Shown here piece after piece: positions 1-9,274 of a DNA stretch of 64,000 nucleotides. This DNA is from Caenorhabditis elegans (lineage: Eukaryota; Nematoda; Chromadorea; Rhabditida; Rhabditidae): positions 8,246,001 through 8,310,000 of the forward strand of contig NC_003281.10 in assembly GCF_000002985.6 (NCBI RefSeq), in the 5' to 3' direction. A program made the position numbers and the translations under genes. The notes beneath the pieces are model-generated. The model was given only the letters and a program-made list of their open reading frames with translations, was not told the DNA's origin and did no database searches. The first letter of the stretch is position 1, and each line of letters begins with the position of its first letter.

Positions 1-1137
1 TCGTCAACAATTGTTAGAACCAACAGGCAAAGGAGGTGCCAAAGGAGAAGGATTCGATGTAATGAAAAGTGGAGATGCGAGAGTTGCAATGGTTGGATTT
101 CCTTCCGTCGGAAAATCGACTCTATTGTCCTCAATGACTTCCACTCACTCAGAAGCTGCTGGATATGAATTCACAACTCTTACGTGCATTCCTGGTGTCA
201 TCTCTTACAACGGAGCCAATATTCAATTGCTCGATCTTCCTGGAATCATTGAAGGAGCTTCTCAGGGAAAAGGAAGAGGAAGACAGGTTATCTCAGTTGC
301 AAAAACTGCAGATTTAATTCTTATGATGCTTGATGCAGGAAAGAGTGACCAACAGAAGATGCTTTTGGAGCGAGAATTAGAAGCTGTTGGTATTCGATTA
401 AACAAAAAGCCACCAAATATCTATGTCAAACAAAAGAAAGTTGGAGGCGTGAAATTCACAAATACTGTTCCGTTAACTCATTGTAATGAGAAATTGATTA
501 TGACAGTATTGCACGAGTACAAGATTTTCAATGCTGACGTTATTTTCCGCGAGGATTGCACGTATGTTTTTTTTTAATTATCACTGAGCAGAAGTCCCAA
601 ATTGATATATTTATTAATTACAGAGTCGATGAGTTTATTGATGTAATTCAAGGAAATCGTGTATACATGACGTGCCTCTATGTCTACAATAAAGTCGATC
701 AAATTTCGATTGAAGAAATTGATCGATTAGCTAGAATGCCTCATCACGTCGTTATTTCATGTGAAATGAACCTCAATATGGACTACCTTTTAGAGAAAAT
801 GTGGGAATATTTGGCATTAGTGAGAGTCTACACGAAGAAACCTGGAAACGCACCAGATCTTGGTAATTTTTAACGCTTAAAATTTGTATTTAAAATTCAC
901 ATTAGGGTTAATCAATTTTCTCTCAATTCAAAAATGAAAATTTCAGGACCCGAAGACGGTATCATTCTCCGTGGTGGAGCCACTATCGAACATTGTTGCC
1001 ACGCCCTTCATCGTTCAATTGCTGCTCAACTCCGGTATGCCATCGTCTGGGGAACATCGACGAAATTCTCTCCGCAACGTGTCGGTCTTCATCATAAACT
1101 CGACCATGAAGATGTGATTCAGATTGTGAAGAAATAA
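1..1137 (+). CDS. DRG2-type developmentally regulated GTP-binding protein (5' end outside window)
   Basis: The reading frame is open from base 2. Exons: 2-561, 624-862, 947-1137, giving 329 codons; about 35 N-terminal residues of the usual ~364 are missing to the left. Counting from base 2, the G1 loop (GFPSVGKS) is at residues 32-39, followed by the G3 motif DLPGIIEG and the G4 motif NKVD. The C-terminal TGS-type segment ends in DVIQIVKK, as in DRG proteins. The stretch ahead of G1 ([21 protein letters not shown]) matches DRG2 rather than DRG1. Family members are OBG-class GTPases that bind ribosomes through a DFRP partner and act in translation. Exon joins keep the frame. The next gene starts 213 bp downstream on the same strand, which suggests an operon. 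Confidence 0.95.
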
Positions 1138-1349
1138 TTTTGTTACTACTGTTTAGTTTTTTAATTATTGTCTTCATAATTATTGCAAATTTCCGTTCTT
1201 TTTTTCTTGTTGATTTTTCCCAGCTGGCACCATGCGGTGATAAATTTTTATGTGTTTCATTCAACAGTTCATTCGTAATTTTCGGTTTTTTCCTTAAAAA
1301 ATATTTGTTTTAAAGATATTATCCGAATTAAACTTTACAAAAATATCCA

Positions 1350-1353
1350 GATG
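1350..1353 (+). promoter_or_regulatory. Probable spliced-leader acceptor at the TM2 gene start
   Basis: The sequence AAATATCCAG ends at 1350 and the ATG begins at 1351, with no upstream in-frame exon needed. Together with the short gap to the upstream stop, this looks like an operon-internal trans-splice site (SL2 type inferred). Confidence 0.55.
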
Positions 1354-2653
1354 AGAAGATTACCCTGGCTGATCCCATTCTTTCTCGTAAATATTTCAAA
1401 CGGAAACAACGAATTTCGAATAGAATTTGAAGTAAGCTGAGCAGTTTAATTTTGATTGTGATTTCCCAATTGCAGTATCCAAATAATGAAAAGTCGGAAA
1501 AATGCTTTGATTCATCAAAGGAAAATGACTTATTAGATCTTTTCTATGTATCAACAAATCCACTTGGACCTGTCGTCGAATGTCGTTTTCTTGAGAATTC
1601 CTTCATTTTATGTGAGGATCCAGTTCCACTCTACGGCCCTGGACAAACGGGACAGCAACCAGCAAATGAGAGTTTTCGAAATGAAGGAAAATGTCTGAAA
1701 ATGGGTGGATACAGAGCAGAGGACGTTGAGTTCACGAATGTCAAGTGCCGAGTTCTTCCGTGTATTGAATGTCATGGACCAAGAACGTTTACAAAGTCAA
1801 CACCTTGTATAATGTAAGCTTTTTTTGAAGCGAAACTCAACATTTTATTTTGATTGAAATATAAATAGCTATTAAAACCTGAGTTTCAAAAAAATTCTGG
1901 TCACACTGGTCTCGGCACGACAATTTTAGTTAAATGCAAAACGGCGTGCGCCTTTAAAAAGTACTGTAATTTCAAACTATATTTACTGCCGCAAATTTCG
2001 CTGCGGAATGTTCACAGTTTTTACGGAGTTTTACTATAAAATTTATGTGAAAGACTAATTATTTATTTTTGAAAACACTTAAATTTTCACAAATCGAAAG
2101 AAAATTTTTTTGTTAAAATTAAAGTGTTTTCATGTTATACATGCAAATAAATAAATAAATAAATTTTATTAAATCAGTTTTCACCAAAAATATTTAAAAA
2201 ATCGATGAAAGTTCCACATCGACGAAATTTTGAAATTACAGTACTCTTTAAATTCGCATTTAACAAAAAAGGCGTGTCGAGACGTGGTACAGTACTCTTG
2301 CCGCAAAAGTCGCAAAATTTCGCGTCCGGGGTTTATTTTAAAAAAATTATTTAAAACTGACACAATAAAGATGCTCCTACGAAGAGATTATATGATTTTT
2401 GAAGTATATTCAGAAAAAATATAAATTTCATATTTTCAGATACAATGGTCACTACTTTCTCACAACTCTTCTGTATTCCATTTTTCTCGGTGTGGTTGCT
2501 GTCGACCGTTTTTGCCTGGGATATTCTGCAATGGCTGTCGGAAAACTAATGACTTTGGGTGGATTTGGAATCTGGTGGATTGTCGATATATTCTTACTGG
2601 TACTTGGAGTACTCGGACCCGCGGATGACTCGAGTTGGGAGCCGTACTATTAA
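1351..2653 (+). CDS. TM2-domain-containing membrane protein
   Basis: Exons 1351-1431, 1476-1813 and 2440-2653 encode 210 aa. The protein starts with a signal-peptide-like segment ([13 protein letters not shown]). A cysteine-rich luminal region follows (for example CRVLPCIEC). The last exon encodes a TM2 domain: two hydrophobic helices joined by a short turn with the diagnostic DRF motif at residues 162-164 and a GLG-like GG turn. Animal TM2D proteins are type-spanning membrane proteins linked to Notch/phagocytic signalling. The start codon is directly preceded by a splice acceptor (TATCCAG), as expected for trans-splicing, and lies 213 bp behind the DRG2 gene, so a two-gene operon is likely (inference). 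I believe this is C02F5.13, from memory. Confidence 0.88.
1909..2283. repeat. Inverted-repeat (MITE-like) element in TM2 gene intron 2
   Basis: Left arm 1909-1978 (GTCTCGGCACGAC ... AAGTACTGTAATTTCAAAC) pairs imperfectly with right arm 2229-2283 (GAAATTACAGTACTCTT ... GTGTCGAGAC) in opposite orientation. Both arms share the blocks GTTAAATGC, AGTACTGTAATTTC and GTCTCGRCACG. Further copies of the motif (GTACAGTACTCTTGCCGCAAAAGTCGCAAAATTTCG) follow to about 2325. It explains most of the otherwise empty 626-bp intron. No coding capacity is seen, so it is a non-autonomous element. Confidence 0.7.
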
Positions 2654-2732
2654 AAGAAATTAACTAATACGAGTGGAAAATTAATTGTTTATTGGTCAAT
2701 ATTTACAACCGATCTCATATTGTCAAATCCAA

Positions 2733-3472
2733 TCATTGCGGCAATTGTGTGCTAACTGTCACCTGTAAAATTTGTAATTTCCTTTGTCATTTACTTTATA
2801 AAGAAAAATACCTTAATCTTCGAAAGATCACGTCCGTCAATTATCTCACTGAAAATACGACTCATCATTTGAGCCAGCTTATCTGGCCGTTCGTCAATGA
2901 TTGGAATGACAGGAGGCATTGCTGCTCTGAACTTTTTGATTTTTTCAATGGTTTCTTTGGAACGATAAGGACCACTGAACACGGATACCTTGTTCTGAAA
3001 TTGGATGATTAGAAGGATTTACTACAAATTTGAATATTTACTGGAGCATTTTTGACGTTCAGAAGTTCAGCTGAGAACGGTTCATCACTGGCATCCCACT
3101 CTCCTTCAGTGCATTCTGGCAGCTGTTCGCCCTTATCTGGAAATTAAACTTTGTATTGTCCAGATGCGAAAACTGTAAAATAGCTTGGAGTTGGGTTACT
3201 GTAGTCCTTAAAGCCATACGCCTGTTTTCTAACTAAAAACGCTGCCTAAAAATATTTCGGTCGTGTCGAGACCGGGCACCGTACTTCTCAGCGTAAACTA
3301 ACAAAATTTCGCATCTGTGTAATATTGAAATTTCATCCTTACCATCATCAGTAATTTGAATCTTCGGCAACTGTCGAATAGATTGCTGAACACTTGGTGC
3401 TGGTAGTTCCTCTTCTTTTTCGTCTTTTTTATCTTCTTTCTTTTCTTCTTTGCTTGGTTGCTGCTCTGCCAT
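2733..3472 (-). CDS. Small acidic/lysine-rich protein of unknown function (paralogue of the adjacent divergent gene)
   Basis: Minus-strand exons 3472-3343, 3136-3042, 2994-2812 and 2762-2733 encode 145 aa, all joins in frame. The N terminus is a charged Lys/Glu stretch (EEKKEDKKDEKEEE). The core contains GEWDASDEPFSAELLNVK and NKVSVFS, and the C-terminal half is helical-looking (KLAQMMSRIFSEII). I do not recognise a domain. The core is clearly related to the gene that starts 165 bp away on the other strand: GEWDASDEPFSAELLNVK against SEWNASDDPYSAELLNVK, then NKVSVFS against NRVNVFS. The pair therefore looks like an inverted tandem duplication sharing one promoter region. There is no signal peptide or membrane segment. 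Confidence 0.75.
3252..3325. repeat. Dispersed repeat fragment related to the 1909-2325 element
   Basis: The segment GTGTCGAGACCGGGCACCGTACTTCT ... CAAAATTTCGCAT inside intron 1 of the minus-strand small gene resembles the right end of the element in the TM2 gene intron (GTGTCGAGACGTGGTACAGTACTCTT ... CAAAATTTCGCG). It is probably a solo end of the same family. Confidence 0.5.
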
Positions 3473-3636
3473 TTTTTGCCTCTTGATTTTGATTTTATCG
3501 TTTTGAAGAATAAAATTATTTCCTTTTCAAAAGATGTTTTTTCTTAATTAAAAGATTTCGAAAAAAAAATGCAATACACGTAATTTTGAGTTTTCACTTA
3601 TGGAAATGTATTTTACAAATCATTTTCAAATACAAG
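3473..3636. promoter_or_regulatory. Shared bidirectional promoter region of two small paralogues
   Basis: Only 164 bp separate the two divergent start codons (3472 minus, 3637 plus). The interval is AT-rich with T-runs and holds no other feature I can name. The shared position suggests co-regulation (inference). Confidence 0.5.
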
Positions 3637-4162
3637 ATGGACAACAAAAAGAAGGAAGAAAATCCTAGTAAATCTGATACTTCTATAAGCCGTGAGTAAT
3701 ATATATAACTTTTCGGTTTTTTTTTTAATAAAAAGTTTTAGTTCCACCAAGCTCAACTGGAGAAGCGCTTCAAAATTATACAGAATCGGAATGGAACGCA
3801 TCAGATGATCCGTATTCTGCAGAACTTCTCAATGTGAAAAAGAAGCCGGTAATTTTTATTTTTACGTAGATTTTCATTAAAACTTTTCCAGAATCGAGTT
3901 AATGTGTTCTCAGCAACTGAGAAGAACATGGAAACTATAATTGTCACTGAAGAATCTCCACCACAAACTCCATTGCCTTTAAGTTGAGAAATCACAAAAT
4001 TCTGGGAACTTAATTTGTATTGGTTTAGAGCCTGTCGTAGAACACCACAATTTGGCTCGATTGATTCAGAAATCATGTCAATTGCTCTTGGATAAAACTA
4101 CACCAGATGGAACAGAAGTGCAAATAAAATTAGAATTCCCTGACTGGAGAGATACCGCCTGA
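3637..4162 (+). CDS. Small protein of unknown function (paralogue of the divergent minus-strand gene)
   Basis: Exons 3637-3691, 3742-3848, 3892-3982 and 4029-4162 encode 128 aa. The middle of the protein (ESEWNASDDPYSAELLNVK, then NRVNVFS) matches the core of the minus-strand neighbour. The N terminus is charged (DNKKKEENPSK). The C terminus has a leucine-rich helix (LARLIQKSCQLLLDK) and ends LEFPDWRDTA. No known domain, signal peptide or membrane helix is visible. A polyadenylation signal AATAAA lies at 4177-4182, 15 bp after the stop. knl-1 begins 470 bp downstream. Confidence 0.75.
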
Positions 4163-4635
4163 TTCTCTATGTGTTGAATAAAGCTTAACGGTTAAAAAAA
4201 AATTAATTGAAATCTGCCTGAAAAAATATCTAAATACAGTACTCACAAGAGAAACTACGGATTTTGAGAATTCGAATTTCGTAGAAAATATTTTTGCAAT
4301 GTGTATCAGCTGTAATGGTACATATATTTATTTATTAATATTGAATTTTATCTAATTTTTGAAACAATTGGTTTTTTAAACTATTAAAATTGTATTATAC
4401 TGCCCCAAGTTAAGGAATTACTCGTAGTGTGCGTTCTACGGAACCGGTGGTGTGTCGAGTGCAGCTTCGCTCCATTGTACAAGTTCAATTTCAAACAGAG
4501 ATTTGCCGCCAAGCAAAACTGCCTTCGTTTACTTTTCACTTTTTTACTTTTCCCATTTAACGAAGTTTATGCTGCCGTTGTTTTGTTATTTTTTTAATCA
4601 TAATTTATTACCATTTTTAAAACATATTTACAGCC
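4163..4635. other. Gene-free interval upstream of knl-1
   Basis: It holds the 3' end of the preceding gene and presumably the knl-1 promoter. At 4631-4633 a splice acceptor (TATTTACAG) precedes the knl-1 ATG by two bases and is a likely trans-splice site. I see no RNA gene here. Confidence 0.45.
4177..4182 (+). terminator. Polyadenylation signal AATAAA
   Basis: Canonical hexamer 15 bp beyond the stop codon of the small plus-strand gene. Confidence 0.7.
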
Positions 4636-7600
4636 ATGTCGATGGAGCCTCGTAAGAAGCGGAACTCGATTCTCAAGGTGCGGCAAGCCGTCGAAACCAT
4701 CGAGGAAACCGTCATGAACAGTGGGCCTAGTTCCACAACAACTAATCGACGAGTCAGCTTTCATAACGTGAAGCATGTCAAGTCAGTTAGAGTCAGTGAA
4801 TAATTTATCAATAAAATAATTATTTCAGGCAGTATGACAGGGACCATGGTAAAATTCTTGACGCCACACCAGTTAAGGAGAAGATTACTGACACTATTGG
4901 ATCAGATGGTATTTTGACGTGAGTTCCATCCTTTAACGTGAAATAATGAATACGTAAAAATCTTTTTAAGACCACGTGGCGGAAACATGGATATTTCCGA
5001 ATCTCCGGCCTGCACGTCCTCATTTCAAGTGTTCGGCGGTGGTAATCTCGATAAAACTATGGATATGTCTCTCGAAACAACTATCAACGAGAACAACGAA
5101 ACGGCGAGATTGTTTGAAACCACAAGAGATCCAACACTATTATACGAAAAGATCGTCGAAACCACAACAAAAGTTACCGAGCGAATTGTTAGTATGCCAC
5201 TGGATGATACCTTAGCAATGTTCAATACAACGAATCAAGAAGATAAGGATATGTCAGTTGATCGTTCAGTTCTTTTCACGATTCCCAAAGTTCCGAAGCA
5301 TAACGCTACAATGAATAGAACTATACCGATGGACCTCGATGAATCAAAAGCAGCGGGCGGCCAGTGCGATGAAACGGTATGTTGAATTAATAGAAGGAAC
5401 CAAATTATCTTAATTTTACAGATGAATGTGTTCAATTTCACAAACTTGGAAGCCGCTGAAATGGATACGAGTAAATTAGATGAAAATAATACCATGAATG
5501 CTATCCGGATTCCGATTAATTCAAACGTCATGCCTGTAGACATGGACATCACTGAACATCACACTTTAATTGAAGAAAAGAAAAATGATACATTCGGGCC
5601 AAGTCAACTGATGGACATTTCGGCGCCACAAGTTCAAGTTAATGATACTTTGGCCATTTTCAACAGTCCGAGAGACATCTGTAATAAGGGTTTGGGTGTT
5701 CCTCAGAATCTAATAAATATCGCCTCGAACGTCGTACCTGTGGACATGGACATCACTGATCAGGCCGTATTAAACGCGGAGAAGAAAAATGATCAATTCG
5801 AGACAAGTCAGCTTATGGACATTTCTATTCCGAAAGTTCTAGTAAATGACACTATGGCGATGTTCAACAGCCCGAAACACGTCAGTAAGAGCAGCATGGA
5901 TCTCGAGAAAACGATTGAAGCCGCTGACAAATCAACGAAATACCCGAGTATCGCAGATGAGGTGGAAGATTTAGACATGGATATGGATATCACTGAACAA
6001 CAACCATGTGAGGCTGGTAATCAGCAGAACGACGGCTTGCAACTTCAAAAGGAGGATTTAATGGACATTTCGGTGATTCGAGATTCACCTGCAGTAAACG
6101 ACACCATGGCTGTGTTCCAGAGTCCTGCCAGAGTAAAGATCGGAGCGGTAAGTTTTAAGCACACTTTCCAATAAAAATGTATTTCTTTCAGAACAACTCG
6201 ATCATTGATTCGCAGAAATCTATCGTGTTCGGTGACGAAATGAGCATTGACGAGACACAAAATGATGGAACCTTGACGTTGCCAAAGTCGAATGTAGAAG
6301 TGACTACAACTAATGATGTCTACACGTCTCTCGAGCGGCAAGAGGAAAATGCTTCAGAAAACGTATCCATGATAAACGAATCTTCTGTTCATTCGGAAAT
6401 CGACAAAAAGTCGTTTATGCTCATCGAAGAAGAAAGGGCTTTTATGCACTCCTCCATGATTGATGTAGCACAAAAGTTGGAAGACGATGGTTCGTCGAAG
6501 ACGCCAGTCATCCTTGCTTCACAGTCAGCTTCTCTTGCCACTAAAGAACCATCAGCCCTTCACAACTCGAGTGCAACTCTCAACAATTCGATGGAATTGG
6601 ACAACAATACTCTTCTTAAAACTATGCAAATTACAACGTGTGAAGACATTAGCATGGTCCATGAGTCTATTGCTGTTGAACTGAACAGTAACAAAGAGCA
6701 GGAGCAATTCGGAGATGAGACTTTGCAGAAAAATGGTAAATTTCGTTTATTCAATAACTCTATTAAAAGTATGTTTTAGATACCTCGAATACTGGCGCGA
6801 ATTTCACATTCCAAGGCCATAATGAAACATCGCAAATCATGAACAATGTCGACTCGGAAGCAGTGAACACGTCCAAGATTTCAACATATTCGGCTTTCAA
6901 TTTGAGCATCAACCAGTCTATCTCTAAACGACGTCGATCTCTTCTGAATTCTGCTCGTGAATCTCCTCGTCGTGTTGCGTTGGAGAATTCTATAATGTCG
7001 ATGAATGGGCAAACAATGGAAGCTCTGACAGAATATCGACAGAATAAAACTATGCAGACGAGTCAAGATTCGATGCCGAGTATGAGTTTGAACGATTCGG
7101 GAAGAGATATTCTCGCGATGGTAAGAATATCTCTTTGAGTATTGAATCGAAAATGTCTTTCAGAATACATCAGTCCGCTCTCCTCATCTGAATTCTTCAA
7201 AAACTGCTGCCCCAGGAACACCATCATTGATGTCACAAAATGTACAACTTCCACCTCCATCTCCTCAATTCGAAATGCCAGACTTCGATCCAGCTGTGGT
7301 CAACGTTGTATATTTAACATCTGAAGATCCGTCCACTGAACAACATCCAGAAGCTCTCAAATTTCAGCGTATTGTTGAAAACGAGAAAATGAAAGTACAA
7401 CACGAGATTGATTCTCTGAATTCAACCAATCAACTTTCTGCTGAGAAAATTGATATGTTGAAGACTAAGGAGCTCTTGAAGTTTAGTCATGATGAGCGAG
7501 AAGCGATTATGATTGCAAGAAAAGACGCGGAAATCAAGTTTTTGGAGCTTCGTCTGAAATTTGCACTCGAGAAAAAAATTGAAAGTGACCAGGAAATTGC

Positions 7601-7943
7601 TGAACTAGAACAAGGAAATTCGAAAATGGCTGAGCAGCTAAGAGGTCTCGATAAGATGGCTGTCGTTCAAAAAGAACTAGAAAAGCTGAGAAGTCTTCCT
7701 CCATCACGCGAAGAGAGCGGGAAAATCCGAAAGGAGTGGATGGAGATGAAGCAATGGGAATTCGACCAGAAAATGAAAGCACTCCGAAATGTACGCTCAA
7801 ACATGATTGCACTTCGTTCAGAGAAAAATGCTCTCGAAATGAAAGTCGCGGAAGAACACGAGAAGTTTGCCCAGAGGAACGATTTGAAGAAAAGTCGAAT
7901 GCTGGTGTTCTCTAAGGCTGTTAAGAAAATTGTGAACTTCTAG
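4636..7943 (+). CDS. knl-1: KNL-1 kinetochore scaffold
   Basis: Exons 4636-4781, 4829-4918, 4971-5376, 5422-6147, 6192-6735, 6780-7120 and 7164-7943 encode 1010 aa, the length I remember for C. elegans KNL-1. Two protein phosphatase 1 docking motifs sit at the N terminus: SILK (residues 11-14) and RVSF (39-42). A long disordered region carries MELT-type motifs (MDIS, MDIT, MDMS), arranged partly as three composite repeats ending in NDT[ML]A-F-NSP. MELT motifs are phosphorylated by MPS1/PLK1-type kinases to recruit BUB proteins. A basic patch KRRRS follows. The last ~250 residues are a coiled coil that docks MIS-12 and NDC-80 complexes. Exon 3 uses an unusual acceptor, TTTTTAAG. Confidence 0.97.
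5538..6123 (+). repeat. knl-1: Three composite MELT repeats inside knl-1
   Basis: Three units run from about 5538-5670, 5743-5874 and 5975-6123. Each has the order DMDIT, about 20 residues, LMDIS, about 10 residues, then NDT[L/M]A-x-F-[N/Q]-S-P. Codon-level divergence between units shows the duplications are old. Single MDIS/MDMS copies lie upstream around 4988 and 5061. Confidence 0.8.
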
Positions 7944-9274
7944 TGAGTTTAATATCGAAAAATTAACAGTCAAAAATTATAATTTTAGATGCCGCCTTCA
8001 CCCTTCCCTTGCATCAGGCCTACAATACTTCTGATGCTCATATAATTCTTTACCTAATGTGCCATATATTTTAGTTTTTTTTTCATCTAAAAATACCCAT
8101 TGTGCATCAACCGCACTTGCTGTATTTCCTTCAAGATGTTTACCTTTTCCCCTATACATTTATGCCTCAGAGCAATCACAAAGTTATGTTTTTATTCCTA
8201 GTTCATTCTCAATCAATCTAAAGGAGACTTATGGTTTGAATAGTCAAATGAATAAATATTCCTTGTAACCAAATTTTTTTGTAGCCGTGTTTTTTTTTGT
8301 AAAATGAAGTTATTGTGCGTTTAAAAATCGGAGTTTAAAAAATCGGAGCTTCAGTCTCCTCTCTTAAAAATAATTTTAGCTTACTATTTACTACTGTAGT
8401 TCCAAATAGAATATACATAATAAGGCGGGTAGGCAAGAGTTTGACACCTCGGGAGGTACATAGGTACGTAGGTGAGCAGTAAGTATACAAATTTTTTAAA
8501 GTTTTACTTTGATTTTTTTAAGTTTTACTTTGATTTTTTTAAGTTTTACTTTGATTTTTTTAAGTTTTACTTTGATTTTTTTAAGTTTTACTTTGATTTT
8601 TTAAAGTTTTACTTCTTCTCAGTTTTTAATTTTTATGTGGAGGCTTTGAAAAACAAAAATAAAAATTTGCAAGGGCTATTGAATTTGCCAGAAAAAAATG
8701 AAAACTCCAAAAAGTGGGCGTGGCCTGATCAGCCATTTGAATTGTCTTGTTGTAAAATTGAGAAAAAATAATATTTTTATAACATTTTGTACAGTTATAT
8801 TTGGTCATTACGACCTAGTTGTTCCACTGTTAAGAAGAATCTAACATATAGCGCGAGCTTTCTAAATCAACCTAATAATGAAAATCAGAAAATAATTTTT
8901 TATGCACTTGAAAACTTCACAAAAAGCTAAAATTCTTAGAGAAGTTCTGAATATGATCATTTATCATGTTTGAAATGGAGCACTTGTTGCTCTTTTTGTC
9001 ATGCTTGTCCATGTTGGTTTCTATTGCATTCCAAAGTGTGCTTCTTCCTCTTATTCTACATCTCTTCTCTTTTTTTCTTCTTTCTTTTCTTTCTTTCCTC
9101 CACTTTCGTTCTTTCTCTGCCAACAATTTCAAACACCACTCCCTTTTTCTCGTTCCCAAAAGAAGGTCCTTCTCCATTTCAGTTTTACCAGCAGCTGCTC
9201 CGTCGAGTCCCTCATCTAACTCGTTTCTTTTTCCCTCTTTGTCCCATTACTTTTACTCATTACGGGACACGACT
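7944..9274. other. Intergenic region between knl-1 and the CFAP410-like gene
   Basis: It contains the knl-1 3' UTR (AATAAA at 8251-8256), a GTAGGCAAG/GGTACATAGGTACGTAGG-type dispersed repeat at about 8418-8475, a 21-bp tandem array (8500-8612), and a pyrimidine-rich stretch (about 9055-9250) just ahead of the next gene. I see no additional gene. Confidence 0.5.
8500..8612. repeat. 21-bp tandem repeat array
   Basis: The unit AGTTTTACTTTGATTTTTTT plus A is repeated about five and a half times with almost no divergence. It is open in one frame (repeating FYFDFFK) but has no start context, splice sites or similarity, so I treat it as a minisatellite. Confidence 0.85.

Noticed and set aside
3042-3136. 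RVxF-type PP1 motif in the small paralogue pair (NKVSVFS / NRVNVFS)
   Set aside because: Spacing between the basic residue, Val and Phe does not fit the RVxF pattern.
8472-8771. Open frame of 99 codons with repeated FYFDFFK
   Set aside because: It is the translation of the 21-bp minisatellite; no start context, introns or similarity.
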